Assembly: GCF_015714725.1 (NCBI RefSeq)
Contig: NZ_WBKM01000111.1
Span: 1-33,148 of the forward strand
DNA length: 33,148 bases
From: Nostoc sp. WHI
GTDB taxonomy: Bacteria > Cyanobacteriota > Cyanobacteriia > Cyanobacteriales > Nostocaceae
Reading direction: 5' to 3'
Each line of letters starts with the position of its first letter. The stretch's first letter is position 1. This document shows positions 24,471 to 33,148 of the stretch, piece after piece. A program made the position numbers and the translations under genes. Below the pieces are notes generated by a model. The model saw nothing but the letters and a program-made list of their open reading frames with translations, did no database searches and was not told the DNA's origin.

Positions 24471-27400
24471 GCGATTTTTCGGAAAACATCAATCAACTTT
24501 CTGCCAAACAACGGCTTCTGCTTGCCCTCGATGAAGCCGCAACCAAACTTGAGGCAGTTGAGCGTTCCCAAAACGAACCGATCGCTATTATTGGTATGGG
24601 TTGCCGTTTTCCTGGCGATGCCCATAACCCGGAGGCTTTCTGGCAACAATTGCGTGATGGCGTGGATGCGATCGCTCCCGTCCCGACCGGAAGATGGAAT
24701 ACTGAGGCATATTATGATTCAGACCCCAATGCTCCCGGAAAAATCTACACCCGCGATGGGGGATTTCTGCCGCAGGTAGACCAATTTGATGCCCATTTCT
24801 TTGGGATTTCCCCGCGCGAAGCGGCGAGCCTCGACCCCCAGCAGCGATTACTCTTAGAGGTGAGTTGGGAAGCTTTGGAAAATGCCGGACAAGCACCTAA
24901 TCAACTGATTGGCAGCAAAACTGGTGTTTTTGTCGGTATCGGACAAAATGATTACGCACAATTACAGATGTATTCTGGTAATCATCAAGACATTAATCCT
25001 TATGCTGGGACGGGTAATGGTTTTGCTTTTGCATCTGGTAGGTTGTCCTACATTCTTGGTTTACAAGGGCCTAACCTAGCAGTAGATACAGCCTGTTCAG
25101 CTTCGTTGGTTGGTGTCCATTTAGCGTGTCAAAGTCTGCGGGCTGGAGAGTGCGAACTTGCCTTAGTGGGTGGAGTCCACTTAATCTTGTCGCCGGAAAT
25201 AACTATTTTTCTGTGCAAGGCTCGTGTCCTCTCTCCTGATGGACGCTGCAAGACCTTCGATGCTTCAGCTAATGGTTATGGGCGGGGTGAAGGATGTGGT
25301 GTAGTTGTCCTCAAGCGGTTGTCGGATGCGGTGGCCAATGGCGATCGCATTTTGGCATTAATTCGCGGGTCTGCGGTCAACCACGATGGTCAAAGTAGCG
25401 GTTTGACGGTTCCCAATAAACAAGCCCAGCAAGCACTAATTTACCAAGCTTTAGCCAACGCTAAGGTAGAGCCGTCACAAATTAGCTATGTGGAGGTTCA
25501 TGGAACTGGAACCTTTTTAGGCGATCCCATTGAAATCAGCGCTTTAGGCTCAGTTTTGGGTGAAGGACGTTCTGAGGAAAATTCTTTGATTGTGGGTTCG
25601 GTAAAAACAAACATTGGTCATTTAGAAGCGGCTGCGGGGATAGCAGGTTTAATCAAAGTAGTATTATCTCTACAACACCAAGAAATACCACCCCATCTGC
25701 ACTTTGACCAGCCCAATCCTCACATCAATTGGAATGAACTACCAATTGTCGTACCCACCTCAATCAAATCTTGGTCTACATCTGAAAAGTTATTCGCAGG
25801 AGTTAGTTCTTTTGGCTTTAGTGGCACAAATGCCCACTTAATAATTGAACAAGCACCACAACAAAGTCAAAATTCCCAAACAGTAAAACGTCCACTGCAC
25901 CTATTACCGCTATCAGCAAAAACTGAAACTGCACTACAACAATTAGCCAAATCATATCAAACATATTTGGCGAAAAATCCCGATTTAGATTTATCAGATA
26001 TCTGTTTTACAGCAGCTTGTGGACGTTCCCATTTTCAACATCGTTTGAGTATAGTTGCCTCAAACAAAACACAAGTAATTGAAACACTAACTGCCTTTGT
26101 AGCTGAGTCGGAAAAAACCAACTCGTTATCTCAACCGCAACCTAACAAAACACCTAAAATTGCTTTTTTATTCACCGGACAAGGTTGCCAATATCAAGAC
26201 ATGGGACGACAACTTTACGAAACATCTCCCAGTTTTCGGCAAACTTTGGAAGAATGCGATCGCATTTTACGCCCTTATCTAGAAAAACCACTTTTAAGTG
26301 TACTTTATCCGCCATCTGGATCAACTTCACCCATTGATGAAACTGCTTATACTCAACCGGCTTTATTTGCATTGGAATATGCACTCTGCCAATTGTGGCG
26401 TTCTTGGGGCATTGAACCGGATGCGGTTATGGGTCATAGTTTGGGAGAATATGTTGCAGCAACGGTGGCGGGAGTTTTGAGTTTAGAAGATGCCTTAAAG
26501 TTGGTGGCGATTCGTGCGCGTTTAATGCAGTCTTTGCCTGCTGATGGGGGAATGTTGGCTGTGTTTGCCGAGCAAGAATTGGTGGAGGAGGTGATTGAAT
26601 CTTATAGCCAGTTAGCTGTTGCTGCGATTAATGGTGTGGCAAATATTGTGATTTCTGGTGATGATAAAGCCCTTGAAGAAGTTAAAGCAATATTTAACGC
26701 TCAAGGTGTGGAGACTAGAGCTTTAAATGTTTCCCATGCTTTTCATTCTCCCGCGATCGCACCTATTTTAGAAGCATTTAGCCAAGCTGCCAAAGAAGTA
26801 GTTTATGCCCAACCACAAATCAATGTAATTTCTAATCTTACGGGAGAACTTGCCACTGGTGCGATCGCTACTCCCGAATATTGGTCTGCTCATCTGCGGC
26901 AGCCTGTAAAATTTGCTGCCAGCATTGAAGCGCTATATCGACAAGGATATGAAGTGTTTGTGGAGATTGGGCCAAAGCCAACACTATTAGGAATGGCTCG
27001 CCATTGTTTACCAGAGGAAATGGGTGTTTTCTTACCTAGTCTGCGTTCTGGGCAAGAAGACTGGCAACGGTTATTACAGAGTTTAGGGGAATTATACAGA
27101 TGTGGAGCCAAAGTAGATTGGTCTGGTTTTGACCGAGACTATAGCCGTCACCGGGTTGTGCTACCAACTTATCCGTTTCAGCGACAGCGCCATTGGGTAG
27201 AGACAGCCACCGTTGGAGCTAATAAAGCACAATTACGTGCAAAAAGCAATAGCTCACGTATTCATCCTCTGCTAGGACAACAGCTGCATTTAGCTGGGAC
27301 TAGGGAGATTCGTTTTGAGTCAAACATTAGTCAAGATTTTCCTGCATATTTAGCGCACCATCGCATTTATCAAAAAGTGATTTTACCGGCCACTGCTTAT

Positions 27401-30400
27401 CTAGAGATGGCATTAGCGGCTGGGGCTGTGGTTTTCAAATCGCCCGATTTTATTCTTCAGGAAGTTGTTATCCAGCAGGCTTTGATCCTGGAAAAAGATA
27501 CTGCAAAAACACTCCAGATAATTTTGACACCTGAAGACTCAAAGACATTTTCCTGGCAGATTTTTAGCCTCAACTTTGAAGACAATAATTCTGAATCTTA
27601 TTGGGCACTCCATGCCTTTGGCAAAGTTTTTGCCCAAGGGCAAAACTCACCTCCTAATGTTGATTTAGCTGCCTTACAAACTCAATATACGGAAGCCATA
27701 TCTGCAAAAAATTATTACCAGCAGTTACGGAAACAAGGAATAGATTATGGTTCCAGTTTCCAAGCAATTGAAAGGCTTTGGAGCTATGAAGGGGAAGCTC
27801 TAGGGCAAATTTGCTTGCCAGAAACATTGATTTTAGAAGCAGAAGAATACAAATTGCATCCAGTATTATTAGATGCCTGCTTACAAGTAATCGGAACAGC
27901 TCTTGCGGAAGGTGATCAACAAGCAGTCTATCTACCAGTTGGCTTAGAGCGTTTACAGCTTTACCGCCGTCCCAGCACCCGCCTGTGGACTCAAGTAAAA
28001 ATCCGCCAAGTTGAGGGATTGAATCAAAAGACTGTCACTGCTGAGGTACACCTATTTGATGAAAGCGGAAATGTGGTAGCTCAGTTAGAAGGTTTAACCG
28101 TCAAGAGTATCAGTCGTCAAGCCCTAGAAAAAATTCTCCAACAAGAAGATTTTGACAACTGGTTGTATGAAATTACTTGGCAAGCTCAGGCTCGTAGTTT
28201 GCAACAACAACCAGTAACACAATCAAGTAGTTGGCTACTGTTTGCTGATCAAGGGGGAATTGGCACGATGGTAGCGACTCTTCTGAGAGAACAAGGCGAT
28301 CGCTGTGTCCTAGTGTGTGTTGGTAAAGCTTATGCAAGGTTAGCACAAGAACATTATCAAATAAACCCAGCCAACCCCGCAGATTTTCAGCAATTACTGC
28401 AAGATAGTCAAGAAAATAAACAATCATATAGTGGAATTATTTACCTCTGGAGCCTAGAGGAAACATCCTCAATTGTTACTGAGCGCAGTCGAAGTACAGA
28501 CATTACCCTGGAAAGCTTACAGGAAGTACAAGCTGAAACCTGTGGCAGCATCTTGCATTTGTTGCAAAGTCTTATTCAATCGAAAACCCCAGTATTACCA
28601 CGGTTATGGTTAGTTACCAGGGGAACTCAAATCATTGGGGAGAGCAAAATTACTCCGCAAATACACCAAGCTCCACTCTGGGGGTTGGGACGAGCGATCG
28701 CTTTGGAGCATCCTGACCTCCACTGTGTGCGTCTGGATTTAGACCCATCCACAGATAAAAATGAAATACTAAGCCTCTTAGAAGAATTGCGATCGCCAGA
28801 TAGAGAAGACCAAGTCGCCTACAGACAAGGAGTTCGCCATGTAGCCAGACTGGTAAGGTATCGGTCGGCAACTGGGGAAAATCAAGAGAAAATTCGAGAT
28901 TTGGCAACCGAACCCTTCGAGGTAAAAATATCTAGCTACGGTCTTCTGGAAAATCTCACCTTAGCACCGATGAAGCGCCGCCCACCGGAACCGGAGGAGG
29001 TCGAAATTCAAGTTTACGCCTGCGGACTTAACTTTAGAGATGTCCTCAATGCCCTCGGTCTGCTGCAAGAATATACTCAACAGCAGGGTATCGATTCTGC
29101 AACAAACATTCCCTTTGGAGGAGAGTGTGCCGGTAAAATTGTCGCAGTGGGTAAGAATGTTTCTAACTTCCAAATCGGTGATGAAGCGATCGCTGTGATG
29201 GCAATTGGCAGCCTGAGTAGTTTTGTCACAGTCAAAGCTGATTTTGTCGTTCCCAAACCCCCACAGTTGAGTTTTGAAGCCGCAGCCACTATTCTTACCA
29301 CTTTTTTAACTGCCTACTATGGATTGCACCACCAGGCAAAAATGCAACCCGGAGACAAAATATTGATTCACGCGGCGGCTGGAGGCGTAGGACAGGCAGC
29401 AGTCCAGTTAGTTCAACGTGCGGGTGCAGAGATTTTTGCCACAGCCAGCCCTAGTAAGTGGGAATTTCTCAAGTCAGCAGGGGTAAAACACGTGATGAAC
29501 TCCCGCACCCTAGACTTTGCCGAAGCAGTAATGGCAATTACTGACGGGCGAGGAGTGGATATTGCTCTTAATAGCTTGAATGGTGAGTTTATCCCGAAAA
29601 GTCTTGAGATTTTAAAGACAGGGGGACGATTTGTAGAAATTGGCAAAATCGGTATTTGGGATCAAGAGCAAGTGGAAGCAAAAAGACCCGACGCTTCATA
29701 TTTTGCCTTCGATTTATTAGAAATCTCAATACATAACCCTGGTTTAATTGCCTCGATGCTTAAAGAATTGATGGAGGATTTTCAGCGAGGCACTCTCAAG
29801 CCTTTAAATTACAAAGCATTTCCGATTCATCGCGTAGTAGATGCCTTCCGCTATATGCAAACAGCCAAGCATATTGGCAAAGTCGTGATTTCCATACCGC
29901 AACCGAGAGAAGAAGAGGTTGTGCCGACAGAAAGCAGTTATTTAATTACAGGTGGTTTAGGTGCTTTAGGTCAGCAGGTAGCTCGCTGGTTAGTAGAAGA
30001 GCAGGGAGTCCGCCACTTGGTTTTAATTGGTCGTCACGAAGCTTCTCAGACAGCCCAAACAACGATCAGTAAATTACAGCAAGCTGGGGCTAATGTCAAA
30101 GTATTTCAAGCCGATGTGTCTATCCGAGAAGATATTGTCCGAATTTTGGCAGAGATTAAGGCATCAATGCCACCCCTACGAGGTATTATACATACTGCCG
30201 GAGTTTTGGATGATGGGCTACTGCTAAGTCAAACTTGGGAACGCTTTAGCCGCGTGATGGCACCGAAGATAGCAGGGGCTTGGAATCTGCATACATTAAC
30301 CCAAGAATTGCCATTAGAATTTTTTGTCTGTTTTTCTTCCAGCGCCTCACTGCTTGGCTCACCTGGTCAAGGAAACTATGCAGCAGCTAACGCCTTTATG

Positions 30401-31129
30401 GATGCCTTAGTTCATTACCGTCGAACTTTAGATTTACCAGGCTTGAGCATCAATTGGGGCCCTTGGGCAGATGCAGGGATGGCAGAGGAAATTGCAAGTC
30501 GCGATCGCGATCGTTGGGCTGCCTTGGGTGTCAGTGCTATTAAGCCTGAACAAGGATTGCAGGTGTTTGGACGGTTGCTAGAACAAAATGTTGCTCAAGT
30601 GGGAGTCTTATCAGTCAATTGGTCGAAGTTCCTCAAGCAACTTCCTCAAGGGCTGGATTTACCTTTCCTTGACCTTTGCGCCTCAAACTCTGGGCAACCC
30701 CAAGCGCAGCAACCAGAGTTTCTGCAACAGTTAGAAGCTGCTCCTGTCAAAGAGCGTAAGACTTTATTGATGACTTATATTCGTTCCCAAATTGCCAAGG
30801 TTGTTGGTCTAAAATCTTTGGAGGAAGTAGAGCCGCGCCAACGATTGTTTGATTTAGGACTAGACTCCCTCGTTGCAGTTGAATTAAAAAATTGGCTCGA
30901 ACGCGGTCTAGGAAAATCTCTGCGCTCAACTTTGATATTTGATTATCCCACAGTGGAAGCGCTAGTAGATTATTTGATACAGGATGTACTATCAATGGAG
31001 TTTTATTCAACATCTAAACAGGAATTACCAACAGTTGCGGAGGGCACTGAATTATCAGCGACTTTAAAAGAAATGTCTCAAGAAGAAATCGCAGACTTAC
31101 TCGCTAAAACATTGGCAAGCTTGGATTAA
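24467..31129 (+). CDS. PKS2: type I polyketide synthase, KS-AT-DH-ER-KR-ACP
   Basis: A 2220-residue fully reducing module. An N-terminal coiled-coil docking segment (~1-38) precedes the KS (Cys210 in [16 protein letters not shown]). The AT has Ser658 in GHSLGEY and HAFHSP, predicting malonyl-CoA. The DH (~925-1200) has His965 and Asp1136 (LLDACLQ), but the HxxxGxxxxP motif reads [10 protein letters not shown], with Gln for Gly. The ER (~1480-1790) has HAAAGGVGQ (GGVG 1639-1642). The KR (~1820-2010) has [11 protein letters not shown], Ser1958 and Tyr1971, B-type by LDD. The ACP has Ser2134. The tail [18 protein letters not shown] is a probable docking helix. AAGGGGA precedes the ATG, which overlaps the PKS1 stop. 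It should turn the hydroxy-acyl chain into one extended by a saturated C2 unit. Confidence 0.95.
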   Translation: MSDFSENINQLSAKQRLLLALDEAATKLEAVERSQNEPIAIIGMGCRFPGDAHNPEAFWQQLRDGVDAIAPVPTGRWNTEAYYDSDPNAPGKIYTRDGGFLPQVDQFDAHFFGISPREAASLDPQQRLLLEVSWEALENAGQAPNQLIGSKTGVFVGIGQNDYAQLQMYSGNHQDINPYAGTGNGFAFASGRLSYILGLQGPNLAVDTACSASLVGVHLACQSLRAGECELALVGGVHLILSPEITIFLCKARVLSPDGRCKTFDASANGYGRGEGCGVVVLKRLSDAVANGDRILALIRGSAVNHDGQSSGLTVPNKQAQQALIYQALANAKVEPSQISYVEVHGTGTFLGDPIEISALGSVLGEGRSEENSLIVGSVKTNIGHLEAAAGIAGLIKVVLSLQHQEIPPHLHFDQPNPHINWNELPIVVPTSIKSWSTSEKLFAGVSSFGFSGTNAHLIIEQAPQQSQNSQTVKRPLHLLPLSAKTETALQQLAKSYQTYLAKNPDLDLSDICFTAACGRSHFQHRLSIVASNKTQVIETLTAFVAESEKTNSLSQPQPNKTPKIAFLFTGQGCQYQDMGRQLYETSPSFRQTLEECDRILRPYLEKPLLSVLYPPSGSTSPIDETAYTQPALFALEYALCQLWRSWGIEPDAVMGHSLGEYVAATVAGVLSLEDALKLVAIRARLMQSLPADGGMLAVFAEQELVEEVIESYSQLAVAAINGVANIVISGDDKALEEVKAIFNAQGVETRALNVSHAFHSPAIAPILEAFSQAAKEVVYAQPQINVISNLTGELATGAIATPEYWSAHLRQPVKFAASIEALYRQGYEVFVEIGPKPTLLGMARHCLPEEMGVFLPSLRSGQEDWQRLLQSLGELYRCGAKVDWSGFDRDYSRHRVVLPTYPFQRQRHWVETATVGANKAQLRAKSNSSRIHPLLGQQLHLAGTREIRFESNISQDFPAYLAHHRIYQKVILPATAYLEMALAAGAVVFKSPDFILQEVVIQQALILEKDTAKTLQIILTPEDSKTFSWQIFSLNFEDNNSESYWALHAFGKVFAQGQNSPPNVDLAALQTQYTEAISAKNYYQQLRKQGIDYGSSFQAIERLWSYEGEALGQICLPETLILEAEEYKLHPVLLDACLQVIGTALAEGDQQAVYLPVGLERLQLYRRPSTRLWTQVKIRQVEGLNQKTVTAEVHLFDESGNVVAQLEGLTVKSISRQALEKILQQEDFDNWLYEITWQAQARSLQQQPVTQSSSWLLFADQGGIGTMVATLLREQGDRCVLVCVGKAYARLAQEHYQINPANPADFQQLLQDSQENKQSYSGIIYLWSLEETSSIVTERSRSTDITLESLQEVQAETCGSILHLLQSLIQSKTPVLPRLWLVTRGTQIIGESKITPQIHQAPLWGLGRAIALEHPDLHCVRLDLDPSTDKNEILSLLEELRSPDREDQVAYRQGVRHVARLVRYRSATGENQEKIRDLATEPFEVKISSYGLLENLTLAPMKRRPPEPEEVEIQVYACGLNFRDVLNALGLLQEYTQQQGIDSATNIPFGGECAGKIVAVGKNVSNFQIGDEAIAVMAIGSLSSFVTVKADFVVPKPPQLSFEAAATILTTFLTAYYGLHHQAKMQPGDKILIHAAAGGVGQAAVQLVQRAGAEIFATASPSKWEFLKSAGVKHVMNSRTLDFAEAVMAITDGRGVDIALNSLNGEFIPKSLEILKTGGRFVEIGKIGIWDQEQVEAKRPDASYFAFDLLEISIHNPGLIASMLKELMEDFQRGTLKPLNYKAFPIHRVVDAFRYMQTAKHIGKVVISIPQPREEEVVPTESSYLITGGLGALGQQVARWLVEEQGVRHLVLIGRHEASQTAQTTISKLQQAGANVKVFQADVSIREDIVRILAEIKASMPPLRGIIHTAGVLDDGLLLSQTWERFSRVMAPKIAGAWNLHTLTQELPLEFFVCFSSSASLLGSPGQGNYAAANAFMDALVHYRRTLDLPGLSINWGPWADAGMAEEIASRDRDRWAALGVSAIKPEQGLQVFGRLLEQNVAQVGVLSVNWSKFLKQLPQGLDLPFLDLCASNSGQPQAQQPEFLQQLEAAPVKERKTLLMTYIRSQIAKVVGLKSLEEVEPRQRLFDLGLDSLVAVELKNWLERGLGKSLRSTLIFDYPTVEALVDYLIQDVLSMEFYSTSKQELPTVAEGTELSATLKEMSQEEIADLLAKTLASLD
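25718..26474 (+). repeat. Long exact repeat, copy in PKS2
   Basis: Reading base by base, this 757-bp block (KS end, KS-AT linker and first part of AT) matches 32392-33148 in PKS3 at a constant offset of 6674 with no mismatch seen. Similarity is near-perfect from about 25598. The true right end is unknown because the second copy meets the window edge. Confidence 0.95.
28472..28497. repeat. Dispersed repeat (TGAGCGCAGTCGAAGT) in the PKS2 linker
   Basis: This 26-bp stretch encodes VTERSRST in frame between the DH and ER/KR regions. PKS1 lacks these residues at the matching place (WSLASEPALD versus [10 protein letters not shown]...). TGAGCGNAGTCGAAG is a familiar dispersed intergenic repeat in cyanobacteria. 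Confidence 0.65.
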
Positions 31130-31140
31130 AAGAGGTGTAT

Positions 31141-33148
31141 ATGAGCAGTAGCTCAACAGGTATAAATTATCGGTCTTTAATGGAAAATGCTCTGCTGAAA
31201 TTGGAAAAACAGCAATCCAAACTCAGCGCCTTAGAAAATGCTCAAACTGAAGCGATCGCGATCGTTGGTTTGGGCTGTAGATTTCCTGGGGGGGCTGATA
31301 ACCCAGATGCCTTTTGGCAACTGCTCCACAATGGCGTAGATGCCATTAACGAAGTACCCCCTGAACGATGGGATATAGATGCTTACTATGACCCAAATCC
31401 AGATGCCCCCGGAAAGATGTCAACTCGTTATGGGGGATTTCTGCACGAAGTAGATGCTTTTGATGCCAAATTTTTCCATATCTCCCCACGAGAGGCGATT
31501 AGCCTTGACCCCCAGCAACGCTTGCTACTGGAGGTAAGCTGGGAAGCGCTAGAACATGCTAACCAAGTTCCCGAACAGTTATTCAAAAGTTCCACAGGTG
31601 TGTTTGTGGGAATTAGCACCAGTGACTACACCAAGGTGCTTTGGCAAGCTGGTGATGCAACGCATATCGATGCTTATTTTGGCACTGGTAACTCTCTCAG
31701 TGTGGCGGCTGGACGTTTGTCATATATTTTGGGATTGACTGGCCCATCTCTTTGTGTAGATACGGCATGTTCTTCTTCTTTGGTGGCAGTGCATCTGGCT
31801 TGTCAGAGTTTACGTTTGCGAGAGTGCAATTTAGCCTTAGCAGCAGGGGTAAACCTAATTTTATCGCCAGAGTCTAATATCAACTTTTCCAAAGCCAAAA
31901 TGATGGCGGCTGATGGTCGTTGTAAAACTTTTGACGCGAAAGCAGACGGCTACGTAAGGGGAGAAGGTTGTGGTGTAGTTGTTCTCAAGCGGTTGTCGGA
32001 TGCGGTGGCTGATGGCGATCGCATTTTGGCATTAATTCGCGGCTCTGCGGTCAACCAGGACGGCCCTAGCGGCGGTCTGACAGTCCCTAACGGGCCGTCT
32101 CAGGCTGGCGTGATTCGTCAAGCTCTAGCAAATGGGCGAGTTGAGCCAGCCCAAATCGGCTACATTGAGGCTCATGGCACTGGGACATCCTTAGGAGATC
32201 CAATTGAGGTAGAGGCATTGGCAGAGGTGTTTGGTAAACACTGTTCCCCAGAGCAACCACTGGTGATTGGTTCGGTAAAAACAAACATTGGTCATTTAGA
32301 AGCAGCTGCGGGCATAGCAAGTTTAATCAAAGTAGTTTTATCTCTACAACACCAAGAAATACCACCCCATCTGCACTTTGACCAGCCCAACCCTCACATC
32401 AATTGGAATGAACTACCAATTGTCGTACCCACCTCAATCAAATCTTGGTCTACATCTGAAAAGTTATTCGCAGGAGTTAGTTCTTTTGGCTTTAGTGGCA
32501 CAAATGCCCACTTAATAATTGAACAAGCACCACAACAAAGTCAAAATTCCCAAACAGTAAAACGTCCACTGCACCTATTACCGCTATCAGCAAAAACTGA
32601 AACTGCACTACAACAATTAGCCAAATCATATCAAACATATTTGGCGAAAAATCCCGATTTAGATTTATCAGATATCTGTTTTACAGCAGCTTGTGGACGT
32701 TCCCATTTTCAACATCGTTTGAGTATAGTTGCCTCAAACAAAACACAAGTAATTGAAACACTAACTGCCTTTGTAGCTGAGTCGGAAAAAACCAACTCGT
32801 TATCTCAACCGCAACCTAACAAAACACCTAAAATTGCTTTTTTATTCACCGGACAAGGTTGCCAATATCAAGACATGGGACGACAACTTTACGAAACATC
32901 TCCCAGTTTTCGGCAAACTTTGGAAGAATGCGATCGCATTTTACGCCCTTATCTAGAAAAACCACTTTTAAGTGTACTTTATCCGCCATCTGGATCAACT
33001 TCACCCATTGATGAAACTGCTTATACTCAACCGGCTTTATTTGCATTGGAATATGCACTCTGCCAATTGTGGCGTTCTTGGGGCATTGAACCGGATGCGG
33101 TTATGGGTCATAGTTTGGGAGAATATGTTGCAGCAACGGTGGCGGGAG
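31141..33148 (+). CDS. PKS3: type I polyketide synthase, KS-AT..., cut by the window edge
   Basis: The first 669 residues of a third PKS are visible, starting at ATG 31141 after AGAGGTG and 11 bases after the PKS2 stop. An N-terminal coiled coil ([20 protein letters not shown]) should dock on the PKS2 tail. The KS (~38-460) has Cys210 in [20 protein letters not shown] and [10 protein letters not shown], so it looks active. The AT starts near 565 and has GHSLGEY with Ser658 just before the end. From 32392 the DNA matches PKS2 exactly, so its malonyl specificity is probably the same. Reductive domains, ACP and any release domain lie beyond the window. Confidence 0.93.
   Translation, partial: MSSSSTGINYRSLMENALLKLEKQQSKLSALENAQTEAIAIVGLGCRFPGGADNPDAFWQLLHNGVDAINEVPPERWDIDAYYDPNPDAPGKMSTRYGGFLHEVDAFDAKFFHISPREAISLDPQQRLLLEVSWEALEHANQVPEQLFKSSTGVFVGISTSDYTKVLWQAGDATHIDAYFGTGNSLSVAAGRLSYILGLTGPSLCVDTACSSSLVAVHLACQSLRLRECNLALAAGVNLILSPESNINFSKAKMMAADGRCKTFDAKADGYVRGEGCGVVVLKRLSDAVADGDRILALIRGSAVNQDGPSGGLTVPNGPSQAGVIRQALANGRVEPAQIGYIEAHGTGTSLGDPIEVEALAEVFGKHCSPEQPLVIGSVKTNIGHLEAAAGIASLIKVVLSLQHQEIPPHLHFDQPNPHINWNELPIVVPTSIKSWSTSEKLFAGVSSFGFSGTNAHLIIEQAPQQSQNSQTVKRPLHLLPLSAKTETALQQLAKSYQTYLAKNPDLDLSDICFTAACGRSHFQHRLSIVASNKTQVIETLTAFVAESEKTNSLSQPQPNKTPKIAFLFTGQGCQYQDMGRQLYETSPSFRQTLEECDRILRPYLEKPLLSVLYPPSGSTSPIDETAYTQPALFALEYALCQLWRSWGIEPDAVMGHSLGEYVAATVAG
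32392..33148 (+). repeat. Long exact repeat, copy in PKS3
   Basis: Second copy of the block at 25718-26474. The last mismatch on the left is C32391 against T25717. Further left the two genes differ at scattered sites to about 32272 and then diverge clearly. The copy is still identical at the final base of the window. Confidence 0.95.

Noticed and set aside
24041..24649. 202-codon minus-strand frame across the PKS1/PKS2 junction
   Set aside because: It is antisense to two clear PKS genes; its composition follows the ACP, linker and docking codons.
26172..26384. Identical 70-residue antisense frames in PKS2 and PKS3
   Set aside because: Their identity simply reflects the exact DNA repeat (25718-26474 versus 32392-33148); nothing suggests a gene.
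28140..28900. Extra catalytic domain between DH and ER in PKS2
   Set aside because: The segment matches the corresponding part of PKS1 (WLYEI.WQ... LWGLG.AIALEHP) and is the structural half of the ketoreductase, not a separate enzyme.

Overview
The window comes from a filamentous, Nostoc-like cyanobacterium. The palindrome GCGATCGC (HIP1) recurs throughout, and the gaps between genes carry heptamer tandem repeats and nested palindromes of the kind found in heterocystous cyanobacteria. A geranylgeranyl reductase of chlorophyll synthesis (chlP) is also present. No tRNA, rRNA or CRISPR array was found.

Positions 1-14245 hold mostly chromosomal genes. In order these are a MurT-type Mur ligase (-), a secreted thioredoxin-fold protein with no cysteines in its mature part (+), a hypothetical protein (+), a GNAT acetyltransferase (+), a TetR regulator (+), a class II glutamine amidotransferase (-), a membrane site-2 protease with CBS domains (+) and chlP (-). 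A toxin-antitoxin neighbourhood follows (8944-10422): an antitoxin/PIN-toxin pair lies head-on against an antitoxin whose own PIN toxin survives only as a 42-residue stump. After a repeat-rich gap come cysA (sulfate ABC ATPase, +) and a GH13 glucan enzyme (-). Several gaps hold palindromic, MITE-like elements, one of them flanked by a 10-bp direct repeat.

Positions 14246-15780 are mobile-element debris: a damaged left-end-like hairpin, a small ribbon-helix-helix-like gene (-), a tnpB that has lost its 5' half, and the right-end hairpin.

From 16062 to the end runs one collinear biosynthetic operon, cut off by the window edge. It encodes a fatty acyl-AMP ligase fused to an acyl carrier protein, a soluble cytochrome P450, PKS1 (KS-AT-KR-ACP), PKS2 (KS-AT-DH-ER-KR-ACP) and the start of PKS3 (KS-AT...). 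Spacing is tight, including a 4-base stop/start overlap between PKS1 and PKS2. The inferred logic is that a fatty acid is adenylated and loaded on the fused ACP and possibly oxidised there by the P450. Malonyl units then extend it, first to a beta-hydroxy stage and then to a fully reduced stage. The product cannot be named because the end of the line lies outside the window.

The most striking sequence feature is that PKS3 repeats PKS2 without a visible mismatch for at least 757 bp (25718-26474 versus 32392-33148) across the KS end, linker and AT. Upstream, the KS is a mosaic of conserved and diverged patches, as expected from recent gene conversion or module duplication. Genomic repeats also sit in frame inside PKS1 and PKS2.
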